From: an uncultured Oscillospiraceae bacterium
GTDB lineage: Bacteria > Bacillota > Clostridia > Oscillospirales > Ruminococcaceae
Reading direction: 5' to 3'
DNA length: 17,555 nt
NCBI GenBank assembly: GCA_910578755.1
Contig: CAJTSZ010000039.1
Coordinates: 1 to 17,555 of the forward strand
Shown here: positions 1 to 5,356 of the stretch, piece by piece
How positions within the stretch are numbered: the first letter of the stretch is position 1
Layout: every line of letters starts with the position of its first letter
Made by a program: the position numbers and the translations under genes
The notes under the pieces: generated by a model
The model's database searches: none
Seen by the model: the letters and a program-made list of their open reading frames with translations, nothing else
What the model was told of the DNA's origin: nothing

Positions 1-17
1 GTTATTATATTTCAAGT

Positions 18-109
18 GGCGTTCGCCTCGCCCCATCTGGCGCTGCCAGCTGTTGCAACCGGCGAAACCGCCAATTATACCATTGCGCGCGTTGCGCTTC
101 ATGGTATAA
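18..109. repeat. Hairpin-rich palindromic element
   Basis: Four short inverted repeats follow one another: GGCG/CGCC at 18-27, CTGGC/GCCAG at about 39-51, GGCG/CGCC at 61-72, and the longest, TTATACCAT (75-83) with ATGGTATAA (101-109). The block is GC-rich compared with the AT-rich sequence on either side. The minus strand is open from 103 to 1 (starting ATG AAG CGC), but this may be only a by-product of a structured repeat. The layout suggests a dispersed intergenic repeat or a structured RNA. That is inference; copy number elsewhere in the genome cannot be seen here. Confidence 0.45.
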
Positions 110-110
110 C
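83..110 (+). promoter_or_regulatory. Candidate extended -10 promoter
   Basis: TTGCGC (83-88), a 16-nt spacer, then TATAAC (105-110) preceded by TG at 102-103, which makes an extended -10 element. The -10 box lies in the right arm of the palindrome 75-109. Transcription would start near 117 and run into the tiny ORFs at 159 and 197. Confidence 0.4.
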
Positions 111-158
111 AGAAAAAACGAAATAATAAATCAAAAATAGCAAATTGAGGAAATAATT

Positions 159-215
159 ATGGAGCATTTAACTAATGAAGATATTGAGGAGTTAGTATGG
201 GAGTTTGTATTATAA
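159..215 (+). CDS. Tiny ORF, 18 residues, unknown
   Basis: The ATG at 159 is preceded by TTGAGG (about 145-150) at a workable distance, and the frame closes at TAA 213-215. The peptide is acidic at its start (MEHLTNEDIEELV) and ends in hydrophobic residues. Its 3' half overlaps the ribosome binding site and start of the next ORF at 197 in another frame, an arrangement seen in leader peptides and coupled small genes. I recognise no family. It may be chance or the remains of a gene. Confidence 0.22.
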   Translation: MEHLTNEDIEELVWEFVL

Positions 216-289
216 AACCTTCAAAAATTGTAGAAATCATTGAAATTCAATATGATAATGTTGAATGTGATGATATAAGGGCAGTATAA
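197..289 (+). CDS. Tiny ORF, 30 residues, unknown
   Basis: The ATG at 197 has an excellent Shine-Dalgarno sequence, GAGGAG (186-191), five bases upstream. The 30-residue product starts MGVCIIKPSKIVEII and ends DDIRAV at TAA 287-289. A terminator-like hairpin (304-348) follows directly, so promoter 83-110, this ORF and the hairpin could form a very small transcription unit. A different frame opens at 279 and encodes a hydrophobic segment up to 476. A one-base change in the GGG at 279-281 would join the two into one protein of about 92 residues, so this may instead be the N-terminus of a broken gene. No family recognised. Confidence 0.35.
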   Translation: MGVCIIKPSKIVEIIEIQYDNVECDDIRAV

Positions 290-303
290 AAAAGATTTCA
301 CAC

Positions 304-348
304 AAAGGATAAAAAATAACTGGTATCAGTCGTTCTCTATCCTTTTTT
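304..348 (+). terminator. Possible intrinsic terminator
   Basis: AAAGGATA (304-311) pairs with TATCCTTT (338-345). Inside, ACTG/CAGT (319-322 and 327-330) can form a second stem around GTAT. A run of six T (343-348) follows. It lies 15 nt after the stop of the 30-residue ORF. Confidence 0.5.
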
Positions 349-415
349 GTATGATTGTATTTACCGCTTCTGTGGCGGCGTTTGCTGGTTGGCTTTTGGG
401 GGCGTTGCTCGTTTT

Positions 416-450
416 AGGGGCTGAAGCCTGGCATATCCAGCCCCTTTTTT
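416..450 (+). terminator. Intrinsic terminator upstream of ylmC
   Basis: AGGGGCTG (416-423) pairs with CAGCCCCT (438-445) around a 14-nt loop, followed by a T run to 450. This is a good GC-rich stem plus U-tract. It ends some 26 nt before the ylmC ribosome binding site, so it either closes an upstream transcript or acts as an attenuator in front of ylmC. Confidence 0.6.
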
Positions 451-489
451 GCATATTGGTAAAAGAGCAGCAATAAAGGGGAAGGGGGT

Positions 490-786
490 ATGGGTATGAA
501 CTGCCGCATACAGGACTTTAAATATAAGGATGTTGTGTGTACGGCCGATGGAATCCGCCTGGGGTATGTGGGGGATGTGGAAATTGACACGCAAACGGCC
601 CGCCTCACCGCGGTGGTAATTTGCGGGCGGCTCCGGTGGCTGGGGCTGCTGGGCCGGGAGGAAGACATTGTTATTCCCTGGGACGATATTCAGGTAATTG
701 GGGAGGATACTATCCTTGTAAACTACAACCCGCCGGGCCAACTGCGCCGTAAGCGCCTGTTTTGGGGGGAAGGTTCCCGGGGGTGA
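490..786 (+). CDS. ylmC: YlmC/YmxH family sporulation protein (PRC-barrel)
   Basis: The product is 98 residues and matches the YlmC/YmxH family of short single-domain PRC-barrel proteins that occur in spore-forming Firmicutes. Visible family features are the N-terminal DGIRLGYVGDVEID segment (about residues 20-33), a central hydrophobic strand, and GREEDIVIPWDDIQVIGEDTILV (about residues 55-77), which is very close to the usual pattern 'GREDDYVIPW..I..IGDDIILV'. The exact biochemical role is not established; the family label rests on its occurrence in sporulating species. Two starts are possible: ATG 490 (AAAGGGG at 475-481) and ATG 496 (GGGGG at 484-488, seven-base spacing). The second gives 96 residues. 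The C-terminus is basic and Gly-rich. No clear promoter lies between terminator 416-450 and the start. The gene stands alone ahead of rpsB, which has its own promoter. Confidence 0.88.
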   Translation: MGMNCRIQDFKYKDVVCTADGIRLGYVGDVEIDTQTARLTAVVICGRLRWLGLLGREEDIVIPWDDIQVIGEDTILVNYNPPGQLRRKRLFWGEGSRG

Positions 787-816
787 TGAAAAAACCGCAG
801 AAATATACGGAAATAC

Positions 817-845
817 TTGCATTTTAAAAAAGAAGGTGATATAAT
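817..845 (+). promoter_or_regulatory. Sigma-A-type promoter of rpsB-tsf
   Basis: TTGCAT (817-822), an exact 17-nt spacer, and a consensus TATAAT (840-845) with an upstream TG at 837-838 (extended -10). Transcription would start near 852, giving a leader of about 130 nt before rpsB. A near-consensus promoter suits genes for abundant translation proteins. Confidence 0.85.
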
Positions 846-855
846 CTTCAAGAAT

Positions 856-955
856 GATTTCTAAACAAGGAAATCAAAATAAAATAATACGCACGCTTTA
901 TAATTGTTAGACAGGTGCCGGCAAGGCCCGGAATTCTATCAAAATGCGTAAAGCG
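856..955 (+). promoter_or_regulatory. Structured 5' leader of rpsB
   Basis: The leader holds GATTTC/GAAATC (856-861 with 870-875) and a longer-range pairing CGCTTTA (894-900) with TAAAGCG (949-955). The second pairing ends 12 bases before the Shine-Dalgarno sequence. Ribosomal protein operons are often controlled by the protein binding its own leader, so autoregulation by S2 is conceivable. The pairings are visible; the regulatory role is inference, and I do not recognise a named leader motif. Confidence 0.3.
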
Positions 956-982
956 GAGGTAAAAACCAAGGAGGATTTAATC

Positions 983-1705
983 ATGGGCGTAGTATCTATG
1001 AAACAACTTTTGGAAGCTGGTGTACACTTCGGTCACCAAACACGCAGATGGAACCCTAAAATGGCTCGTTACATCTTCACAGAAAGAAACGGTATCTATA
1101 TCATCGATTTGCAGAAAACCGTTAAAAAGCTGGAAGAGGCTTATGCTTTTGTAAAAGAAGTATCTGCTAACGGCGACAACGTTCTGTTTGTTGGTACTAA
1201 AAAACAGGCTGGCGATTCTGTAAAAGAAGAAGCAGAACGCGCAGGCGCTCACTACGTTAATGCAAGATGGCTGGGCGGTATGATGACCAACTTTAAAACT
1301 ATCCGCCGCAGAATCCAAAGATTGGAACAGCTGAGAAAAATGCAGGAAGACGGTACCTTTGAACGTCTGCCTAAAAAAGAAGTAATTAAACTGGAACTGG
1401 AAATTGAAAAACTGGAAAAATACCTTGGCGGCATTAAAACAATGGAAAAACTCCCAGGCGCCCTGTTTATTGTTGACCCAAGAAAAGAAAGAATCGCCGT
1501 TGCAGAAGCTAAAAAACTGGGTATTCCGATTGTGGCTATTGTTGATACCAACTGCGACCCAGATGAAATTGACTATGTTATCCCCGGCAACGACGACGCT
1601 ATCCGCGCTGTAAAACTGATTGCTTCCACCATGGCCGATGCTATTATTGAAGGCAGACAGGGCCAGGAAGAAGCTCCAGCGGAAGAAGAAGCAGACGCTG
1701 AATAG
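983..1705 (+). CDS. rpsB: 30S ribosomal protein S2
   Basis: Ribosomal protein S2, a component of the small subunit body. The 240-residue product shows the conserved start [22 protein letters not shown] (residues 6-27), the FVGTKKQA segment (about 69-76), [14 protein letters not shown] (about 94-107) and [13 protein letters not shown] (about 154-166). The tail is rich in Glu and Ala. I chose ATG 983 because AAGGAGG (968-974) sits eight bases upstream. An in-frame ATG at 944 would add 13 residues and cover the ribosome binding site, so it is unlikely. tsf follows after 50 nt and shares the promoter at 817-845. Codon use (GCT, GTT, AAA, AGA, CCA) differs from the downstream genes, as expected of a highly expressed gene. 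Confidence 0.98.
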   Translation: MGVVSMKQLLEAGVHFGHQTRRWNPKMARYIFTERNGIYIIDLQKTVKKLEEAYAFVKEVSANGDNVLFVGTKKQAGDSVKEEAERAGAHYVNARWLGGMMTNFKTIRRRIQRLEQLRKMQEDGTFERLPKKEVIKLELEIEKLEKYLGGIKTMEKLPGALFIVDPRKERIAVAEAKKLGIPIVAIVDTNCDPDEIDYVIPGNDDAIRAVKLIASTMADAIIEGRQGQEEAPAEEEADAE

Positions 1706-1755
1706 TTCCAAATGATTTAAAAATAAGGGTAACACCCATACGGGAGGAATAAAAA

Positions 1756-2664
1756 ATGGCATTTACAGCACAAGATGTAAAAAACCTGCGTGAAATTACC
1801 GGCTGCGGTATGATGGACTGTAAAAAGGCCCTCAGCGAAACAAACGGAGACCAGGAAAAAGCAATTGAATTCCTGAGGGAAAAAGGCCTTGCTGCCGCTG
1901 CTAAAAAAGCCGGCCGTATTGCTGCGGAAGGTATTGTTAAAGCATTGGTTGACACTGATAAAAAAGTTGGCGTTGTTGTAGAAGTTAACGCAGAAACAGA
2001 CTTTGTTGCAAAAAACGCTGAGTTCCAGGAATTTGTTACTGTGATTGCTCAAACAATTATTAACCAGAACCCTGCCGATGTAGACGCTTTGGCCGCCTGC
2101 AAAGCAGAAGGTACTGACGTTACTGTTGCTGACCTGCTTACAGAAAAAATCCAGAAAATTGGCGAAAATATGAAAATCAGACGTTTCACCCGCTACGAAG
2201 GCGATGTTGCCACCTACGTTCACAGCGGCGGCACCATTGGTGTAATGGTGAAATTTAATACTGACGTTGCAGGCAAAGAAGGCTTTGCTGAAATGGGTAA
2301 AGACGTTGCAATGCAGGTTGCGGCTGCAAACCCAGGCTTCCTGACAGAAGCAGACGTTCCAGCAGAGGTTTTGGATAAGGAAAGAGAAATCCTGAAGGTT
2401 CAGGCTATGAACGAAGGCAAACCAGAAGCCATTGCAGAAAAAATGGTTGCCGGCAGAATCCAGAAATTCTACAAAGAAAACTGCCTTATGGACCAGGTAT
2501 TCATTAAAGACAACGAGCTGACGGTTAAAGCATTCGTTGAAGCCAAAGCAAAAGAGCTGGGCGGCAAAATTGAAGTTGTTAGCTTTGTTCGTTTGGAAAA
2601 AGGCGAAGGCCTGGAGAAAAAAGAAGATAACTTTGCTGACGAAGTTGCCAGCATGGTAAAATAG
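1756..2664 (+). CDS. tsf: Translation elongation factor Ts
   Basis: EF-Ts is the guanine nucleotide exchange factor that regenerates EF-Tu-GTP. The 302-residue length is normal for the full-length form. The N-terminal UBA-like domain (1-55) carries the signature TGCGMMDCKKAL (15-26). The core contains the TDFV motif (81-84) that contacts EF-Tu. A dimerization region follows, then the C-terminal EVVSFVRLEKGEG segment. GGGAGGA (1742-1748) sits seven bases before ATG 1756. A small hairpin GGGT/ACCC (1728-1738) lies in the gap after rpsB. The gene forms a two-gene operon with rpsB, ended by a strong terminator at 2673. It has the same highly expressed codon use as rpsB. Confidence 0.98.
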   Translation: MAFTAQDVKNLREITGCGMMDCKKALSETNGDQEKAIEFLREKGLAAAAKKAGRIAAEGIVKALVDTDKKVGVVVEVNAETDFVAKNAEFQEFVTVIAQTIINQNPADVDALAACKAEGTDVTVADLLTEKIQKIGENMKIRRFTRYEGDVATYVHSGGTIGVMVKFNTDVAGKEGFAEMGKDVAMQVAAANPGFLTEADVPAEVLDKEREILKVQAMNEGKPEAIAEKMVAGRIQKFYKENCLMDQVFIKDNELTVKAFVEAKAKELGGKIEVVSFVRLEKGEGLEKKEDNFADEVASMVK

Positions 2665-2672
2665 GCAAGAAT

Positions 2673-2703
2673 TTTAGCGGGGCAATGCCCCGCTAAATTT
2701 TTT
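2673..2703 (+). terminator. Strong terminator of rpsB-tsf
   Basis: A perfect 11-bp stem (2673-2683 with 2687-2697, core GCGGGGC/GCCCCGC) around a three-base loop, followed by six T (2698-2703), starts nine bases after the tsf stop. Confidence 0.93.
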
Positions 2704-2913
2704 GCGGGATTTTTTGAGGTTTTTTGAGATTTTCTCAAAAAATTTGCGCTTTTAGGGTTGAGCAATTCCCGCAGTACAAAGGGCTAAAAGCAGCACATAC
2801 CCCCGCCAGGAAAAGCACATCTTTGGAAAAAGGAATCGCTTCACTAAAGGGAGGGCAAAGAGGCCTTGGCACAGGTTACACCTGCGCAAACACTTCTCTT
2901 TACAATTTAGGTC
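2704..2913. other. Intergenic stretch with two dyads, no gene seen
   Basis: The gap between tsf and pyrH contains no convincing gene. A 67-codon frame at 2724-2927 lacks a ribosome binding site and resembles no protein. Two inverted repeats are visible: an AT-rich 10-bp stem TTTTTTGAGA/TCTCAAAAAA (2720-2729 with 2733-2742), and CAGGT/ACCTG (2872-2876 with 2880-2884) about 30 nt upstream of the pyrH -35 box. The second could be an operator or RNA hairpin; nothing shows which. Confidence 0.5.
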
Positions 2914-2942
2914 TTTACAGACGCTAACAGGTATTGTAAAAT
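2914..2942 (+). promoter_or_regulatory. Sigma-A-type promoter of the pyrH cluster
   Basis: TTTACA (2914-2919), a 17-nt spacer, and TAAAAT (2937-2942). Each hexamer matches the consensus at five of six positions. A second -10-like TATACT (2954-2959) has only a 14-nt spacer to TTGTAA (2934-2939). The placement, 70 nt before pyrH and after a strong terminator, supports a new transcript starting here. Confidence 0.65.
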
Positions 2943-3010
2943 AGATAATAATGTATACTTATGGCAGCCATGACAGGAAGTAAAACAGCAAAACAATAGG
3001 AGTGATAAAA

Positions 3011-3721
3011 ATGGGCTTGGCATATAAAAGGGTTTTAATTAAATTAAGCGGTGAAGCCTTGGCTGGAGACAAAAAAGTTGGCCTGGATTATGATAAAGTA
3101 ACGGAAATTTGTGAAAGCATTCGGGACTGCGCTAACTTAGGGGCCCAAATTGCCATTGTAGTAGGCGGCGGCAACTTTTGGCGAGGGCGTTCCAGCGGCA
3201 AAATGGACCGCACCCGTGCGGACCACATGGGTATGCTGGCAACTGTAATTAACTCTTTAGCCTTGGCCGACTCCTTGGAGCAGCTGGGCTGCGATGTACG
3301 TGTACAAACCGCCATTGCTATGCAGCAAATTGCAGAGCCCTACATCCGCAGTAAAGCGGTGCGCCATTTGGAAAAAGGCCGCGTTATTATTTTTGGCTGC
3401 GGCACCGGCAACCCCTTCTTTTCTACCGACACTGCATCTTCCCTGCGGGCGGCAGAAATTGATGCCGACGTTATTTTAAAGGCCACCCTGGTGGATGGCG
3501 TTTATGACAGCGACCCAAATAAAAACCCCAATGCCAAAAAGTACGACCAGGTTTCCTTTACCCAGGTGCTGAACCAGCAGCTTAATGTTATGGATATGAC
3601 GGCCTTTTCCATGTGCCGTGAAAACAACATCCCTGTTTTGGTCTTTAGCCTAAGCGACCCCCACAACCTGGTGCGGGCAATTAACGGGGAAAGCGTTGGC
3701 ACTTTAGTACATAACAATTAA
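3011..3721 (+). CDS. pyrH: UMP kinase
   Basis: Uridylate kinase phosphorylates UMP to UDP with ATP in pyrimidine nucleotide synthesis. Bacterial PyrH belongs to the amino acid kinase fold and acts as a hexamer in the cytosol. The 236-residue product shows the nucleotide-binding start KLSGEAL (11-17), [11 protein letters not shown] (50-60), [21 protein letters not shown] (about 65-85) involved in UMP binding and allostery, [15 protein letters not shown] (about 129-143) and MDMTAFSMC near the C-terminus. ATG 3011 is chosen because TAGGAG (2997-3002) lies eight bases upstream; a GTG at 3002 overlaps that site. frr follows after 72 nt. Confidence 0.97.
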   Translation: MGLAYKRVLIKLSGEALAGDKKVGLDYDKVTEICESIRDCANLGAQIAIVVGGGNFWRGRSSGKMDRTRADHMGMLATVINSLALADSLEQLGCDVRVQTAIAMQQIAEPYIRSKAVRHLEKGRVIIFGCGTGNPFFSTDTASSLRAAEIDADVILKATLVDGVYDSDPNKNPNAKKYDQVSFTQVLNQQLNVMDMTAFSMCRENNIPVLVFSLSDPHNLVRAINGESVGTLVHNN

Positions 3722-3757
3722 CCTAAAAATAAAAACCAGTTTAAAACCATAAAAATT

Positions 3758-3777
3758 TGTCAAAGCTTTTTTTGACA
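3758..3777 (+). other. Intercistronic hairpin before frr
   Basis: TGTCAAA (3758-3764) pairs with TTTGACA (3771-3777). The stem ends three bases before the frr Shine-Dalgarno sequence GGAGGAA. There is no T tail after it, so it is not a terminator. Confidence 0.45.
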
Positions 3778-3793
3778 GGATGGAGGAATTACC

Positions 3794-4348
3794 ATGAAAG
3801 CTCAGTTTAAAGAAATGGAAGAAAGAATGAACAAAACCATAGGCTCCCTGGAAAAGGAGTACCGTTCCATTAACGCAGGCCGCGCAAACCCTGCCATTTT
3901 GGAGAGGATTTCTGTGGATTATTACGGCGTTCCAACCCCTATTCAGCAAATGGCTGCGGTGAATGTGGCAGATGCAAGAACATTGACCATTCAGCCGTGG
4001 GATAAATCTTCCATGAAGCTGATTACAAAGGCAATTCAGGCTTCTGACATTGGCATTAACCCAACAGACGATGGTTCGGTTATCCGCCTGAACTTCCCAG
4101 CCCCAACGGAGGAGCGCAGAAAAGAGCTGTGCAAAAAGGTAAGCAAACAGGGTGAAGAAGCAAAGGTAGCTGTGCGTAATATCCGCCGCGATACAGTGGA
4201 TAAGCTCAAGGCAATGAAAAAAGCCAACGAAATTACCGAGGATGAGCTGAAAGACGGCGAAAAACAGGTGCAGGATATTACCGATAAATTTATTAAGAAT
4301 ATCGACCAAATGGTAAAGGATAAAGAAAACGAGGTTCTTTCTATCTAA
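3794..4348 (+). CDS. frr: Ribosome recycling factor
   Basis: RRF, with EF-G, splits the post-termination ribosome so it can start again. The 184-residue length is typical. Family features are the early helix with SLEKEYRSINAGRANPAILERI (about residues 18-39), the YYGVPTPIQQMAAV strand (about 43-56), LTIQPWDKSSMKLITKAI (about 64-81), INPTDDGSVIRLNFPAPTEERRKEL (about 89-113) and the basic VRNIRRD segment of the long helical bundle. GGAGGAA just after the hairpin at 3758 precedes ATG 3794. The pyrH-frr order is widely conserved in bacteria. uppS lies 71 nt downstream. Confidence 0.97.
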   Translation: MKAQFKEMEERMNKTIGSLEKEYRSINAGRANPAILERISVDYYGVPTPIQQMAAVNVADARTLTIQPWDKSSMKLITKAIQASDIGINPTDDGSVIRLNFPAPTEERRKELCKKVSKQGEEAKVAVRNIRRDTVDKLKAMKKANEITEDELKDGEKQVQDITDKFIKNIDQMVKDKENEVLSI

Positions 4349-4364
4349 TTTTGTTCCAGTATGG

Positions 4365-4391
4365 TCCGCCGTTTTGCTATAAAGCGGCGGA
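4365..4391 (+). other. Intercistronic hairpin between frr and uppS
   Basis: TCCGCCG (4365-4371) pairs with CGGCGGA (4385-4391), and four or five further pairs (4372-4375 with 4381-4384) extend the stem to about 11-12 bp around a five-base loop. The bases after it (TTTCTGAT) form a poor U-tract, so read-through into uppS is likely. It could be a weak terminator or an RNA processing or stability element. Confidence 0.5.
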
Positions 4392-4419
4392 TTTCTGATA
4401 CCATGAAGGTGGTGCTTTT

Positions 4420-5130
4420 ATGACGCAGAATACGGTCCCGCAGCATGTGGGCATTATTATGGACGGCAATGGCCGCTGGGCAAAGCGGCGGGGCCTGCCC
4501 CGGCAGGCGGGCCATAAGGCGGGAGCGAAGGCTTTTCGGAATATTGTAAAGCACTGCCGCCAGCGAAAAATCCCTTACCTTACGGTGTACGCCTTTTCTA
4601 CCGAAAATTGGAAACGCCCCAAGGCAGAGGTGGAGGCTATTATGCAACTGCTGGAGGAATATTTGGATGAAGCCTTTGCCCATGAGGATGAAGACAAGGA
4701 TGTCCGGGTGCAGGTATTGGGAGATATTTCGCCCTTAAAACCGGAGCTTCAGGAAAAAATAAAACAAATCCAGGATAAAAGCCGGGATAAAACCGGCCTT
4801 ACCGTAAACATTGCCTTAAATTATGGCGGACGGGACGAACTGGTCCACAGTATGCAGGCTTTGGCCCAAAGGGTGAAGGAAGGCCGCCTGCAGCCGGAAG
4901 AAATTACAGAAGGCACCATAGAACAATGCCTTTACACCGCCGGCCAGCCGGACCCAGACCTGATTATCCGCCCCAGTGGGGAGCTGCGCCTTTCCAACTT
5001 TTTAATTTGGCAGTCGGCCTATGCGGAATTTGTTTTTATGAACGTCCTTTGGCCCGATTTTGGACCCCAGGAGCTTGACCAAGCTTTAAAAGAATTTGCT
5101 GGCAGGAACCGGCGCTTTGGGGCCGTTTAA
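4420..5130 (+). CDS. uppS: Isoprenyl transferase (undecaprenyl diphosphate synthase)
   Basis: A cis-prenyltransferase that adds isopentenyl diphosphate units to farnesyl diphosphate, giving the C55 carrier lipid for peptidoglycan and other envelope polymers. The 236-residue product has the signature HVGIIMDGNGRWAKRRG (9-25) with the Mg-binding Asp15, then GHKAGAKAF (about 31-39), YAFSTENWKRP (about 59-69) and the C-terminal RPSGELRLSNFLIWQSAYAEF (about 185-205) that binds the diphosphate. The start follows AAGGTGGTG (about 4405-4413). Its place between frr and cdsA is the usual Firmicutes order. The enzyme works at the cytoplasmic face of the membrane. Exact chain length is inferred from the family and context. 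Confidence 0.95.
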   Translation: MTQNTVPQHVGIIMDGNGRWAKRRGLPRQAGHKAGAKAFRNIVKHCRQRKIPYLTVYAFSTENWKRPKAEVEAIMQLLEEYLDEAFAHEDEDKDVRVQVLGDISPLKPELQEKIKQIQDKSRDKTGLTVNIALNYGGRDELVHSMQALAQRVKEGRLQPEEITEGTIEQCLYTAGQPDPDLIIRPSGELRLSNFLIWQSAYAEFVFMNVLWPDFGPQELDQALKEFAGRNRRFGAV

Positions 5131-5151
5131 GCAGGCCATAAACTATTTAAG

Positions 5152-5196
5152 GTACTTTAGGTATAAATAGAAAATAAAATACTATAAGTAAAGTAC
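5152..5196. repeat. AT-rich inverted repeat upstream of cdsA
   Basis: GTACTTTA (5152-5159) is the exact reverse complement of TAAAGTAC (5189-5196). The surrounding gap (5131-5260) is AT-rich with several GTATA-type words spaced along it. It could be a protein-binding dyad or an RNA hairpin with a long loop. Confidence 0.35.
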
Positions 5197-5261
5197 AAAT
5201 AGTATAATTGGTATAAAAAATACAAATTAAAAGAGTGGTTTTTTCACATTATCACCCGCAC

Positions 5262-5320
5262 TTGGCATGAATGGCGGGAAAATATAATATATTGAATAGA
5301 AGCATTTAGATGAATATTTT
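5262..5320 (+). promoter_or_regulatory. Candidate promoter region for cdsA
   Basis: Two partial promoters overlap. One is TTGGCA (5262-5267) with TATAAT (5283-5288) at a short 15-nt spacing. The other is TTGAAT (5292-5297) with TATTTT (5315-5320) at 17 nt. The 226-nt gap after uppS leaves room for an internal promoter. Neither is strong enough to be sure of. Confidence 0.35.
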
Positions 5321-5321
5321 A

Positions 5322-5341
5322 TATCCGCATTTGGGCGGATA
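5322..5341 (+). other. Hairpin before the cdsA ribosome binding site
   Basis: TATCCGC (5322-5328) pairs with GCGGATA (5335-5341) around a six-base loop, ending four bases before TTGGAGTGA, the cdsA Shine-Dalgarno region. There is no U-tract. Confidence 0.45.
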
Positions 5342-5356
5342 GATTGGAGTGATACC

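Larger units (their letters stand above)
279..476 (+). pseudogene. Interrupted frame encoding a membrane segment
   Basis: This frame is open from 279 (just after TAA 276-278) to TAA 474-476. It reads like protein: a basic, polar stretch (KKDFTQRIKNNWYQ), then a long hydrophobic helix (ILFCMIVFTASVAAFAGWLL) and a short tail ending KEQQ. The only ATG in frame (351) has no ribosome binding site. Removing one G from 279-281 joins it to the well-initiated ORF at 197. Two terminator-like hairpins lie within it (304-348 and 416-450), which argues against a functional gene. It could be a decayed or frameshifted small membrane protein, or chance. Confidence 0.22.

Noticed and set aside
1..110. CRISPR repeat or transposon end
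   Set aside because: The inverted repeats are not copies of one another at regular spacing, and no transposase or cas gene is in the window.
944..982. N-terminal extension of rpsB from an ATG at 944
   Set aside because: It would add 13 residues not found in S2 proteins and would bury the AAGGAGG site that clearly serves ATG 983.
977..1762. Long minus-strand frame opposite rpsB
   Set aside because: Antisense shadow of a highly biased gene; Phe- and Ser-rich translation with no ribosome binding site.
2724..2927. 67-codon frame between tsf and pyrH
   Set aside because: No ribosome binding site, no protein-like pattern, and it ends inside the pyrH promoter region.
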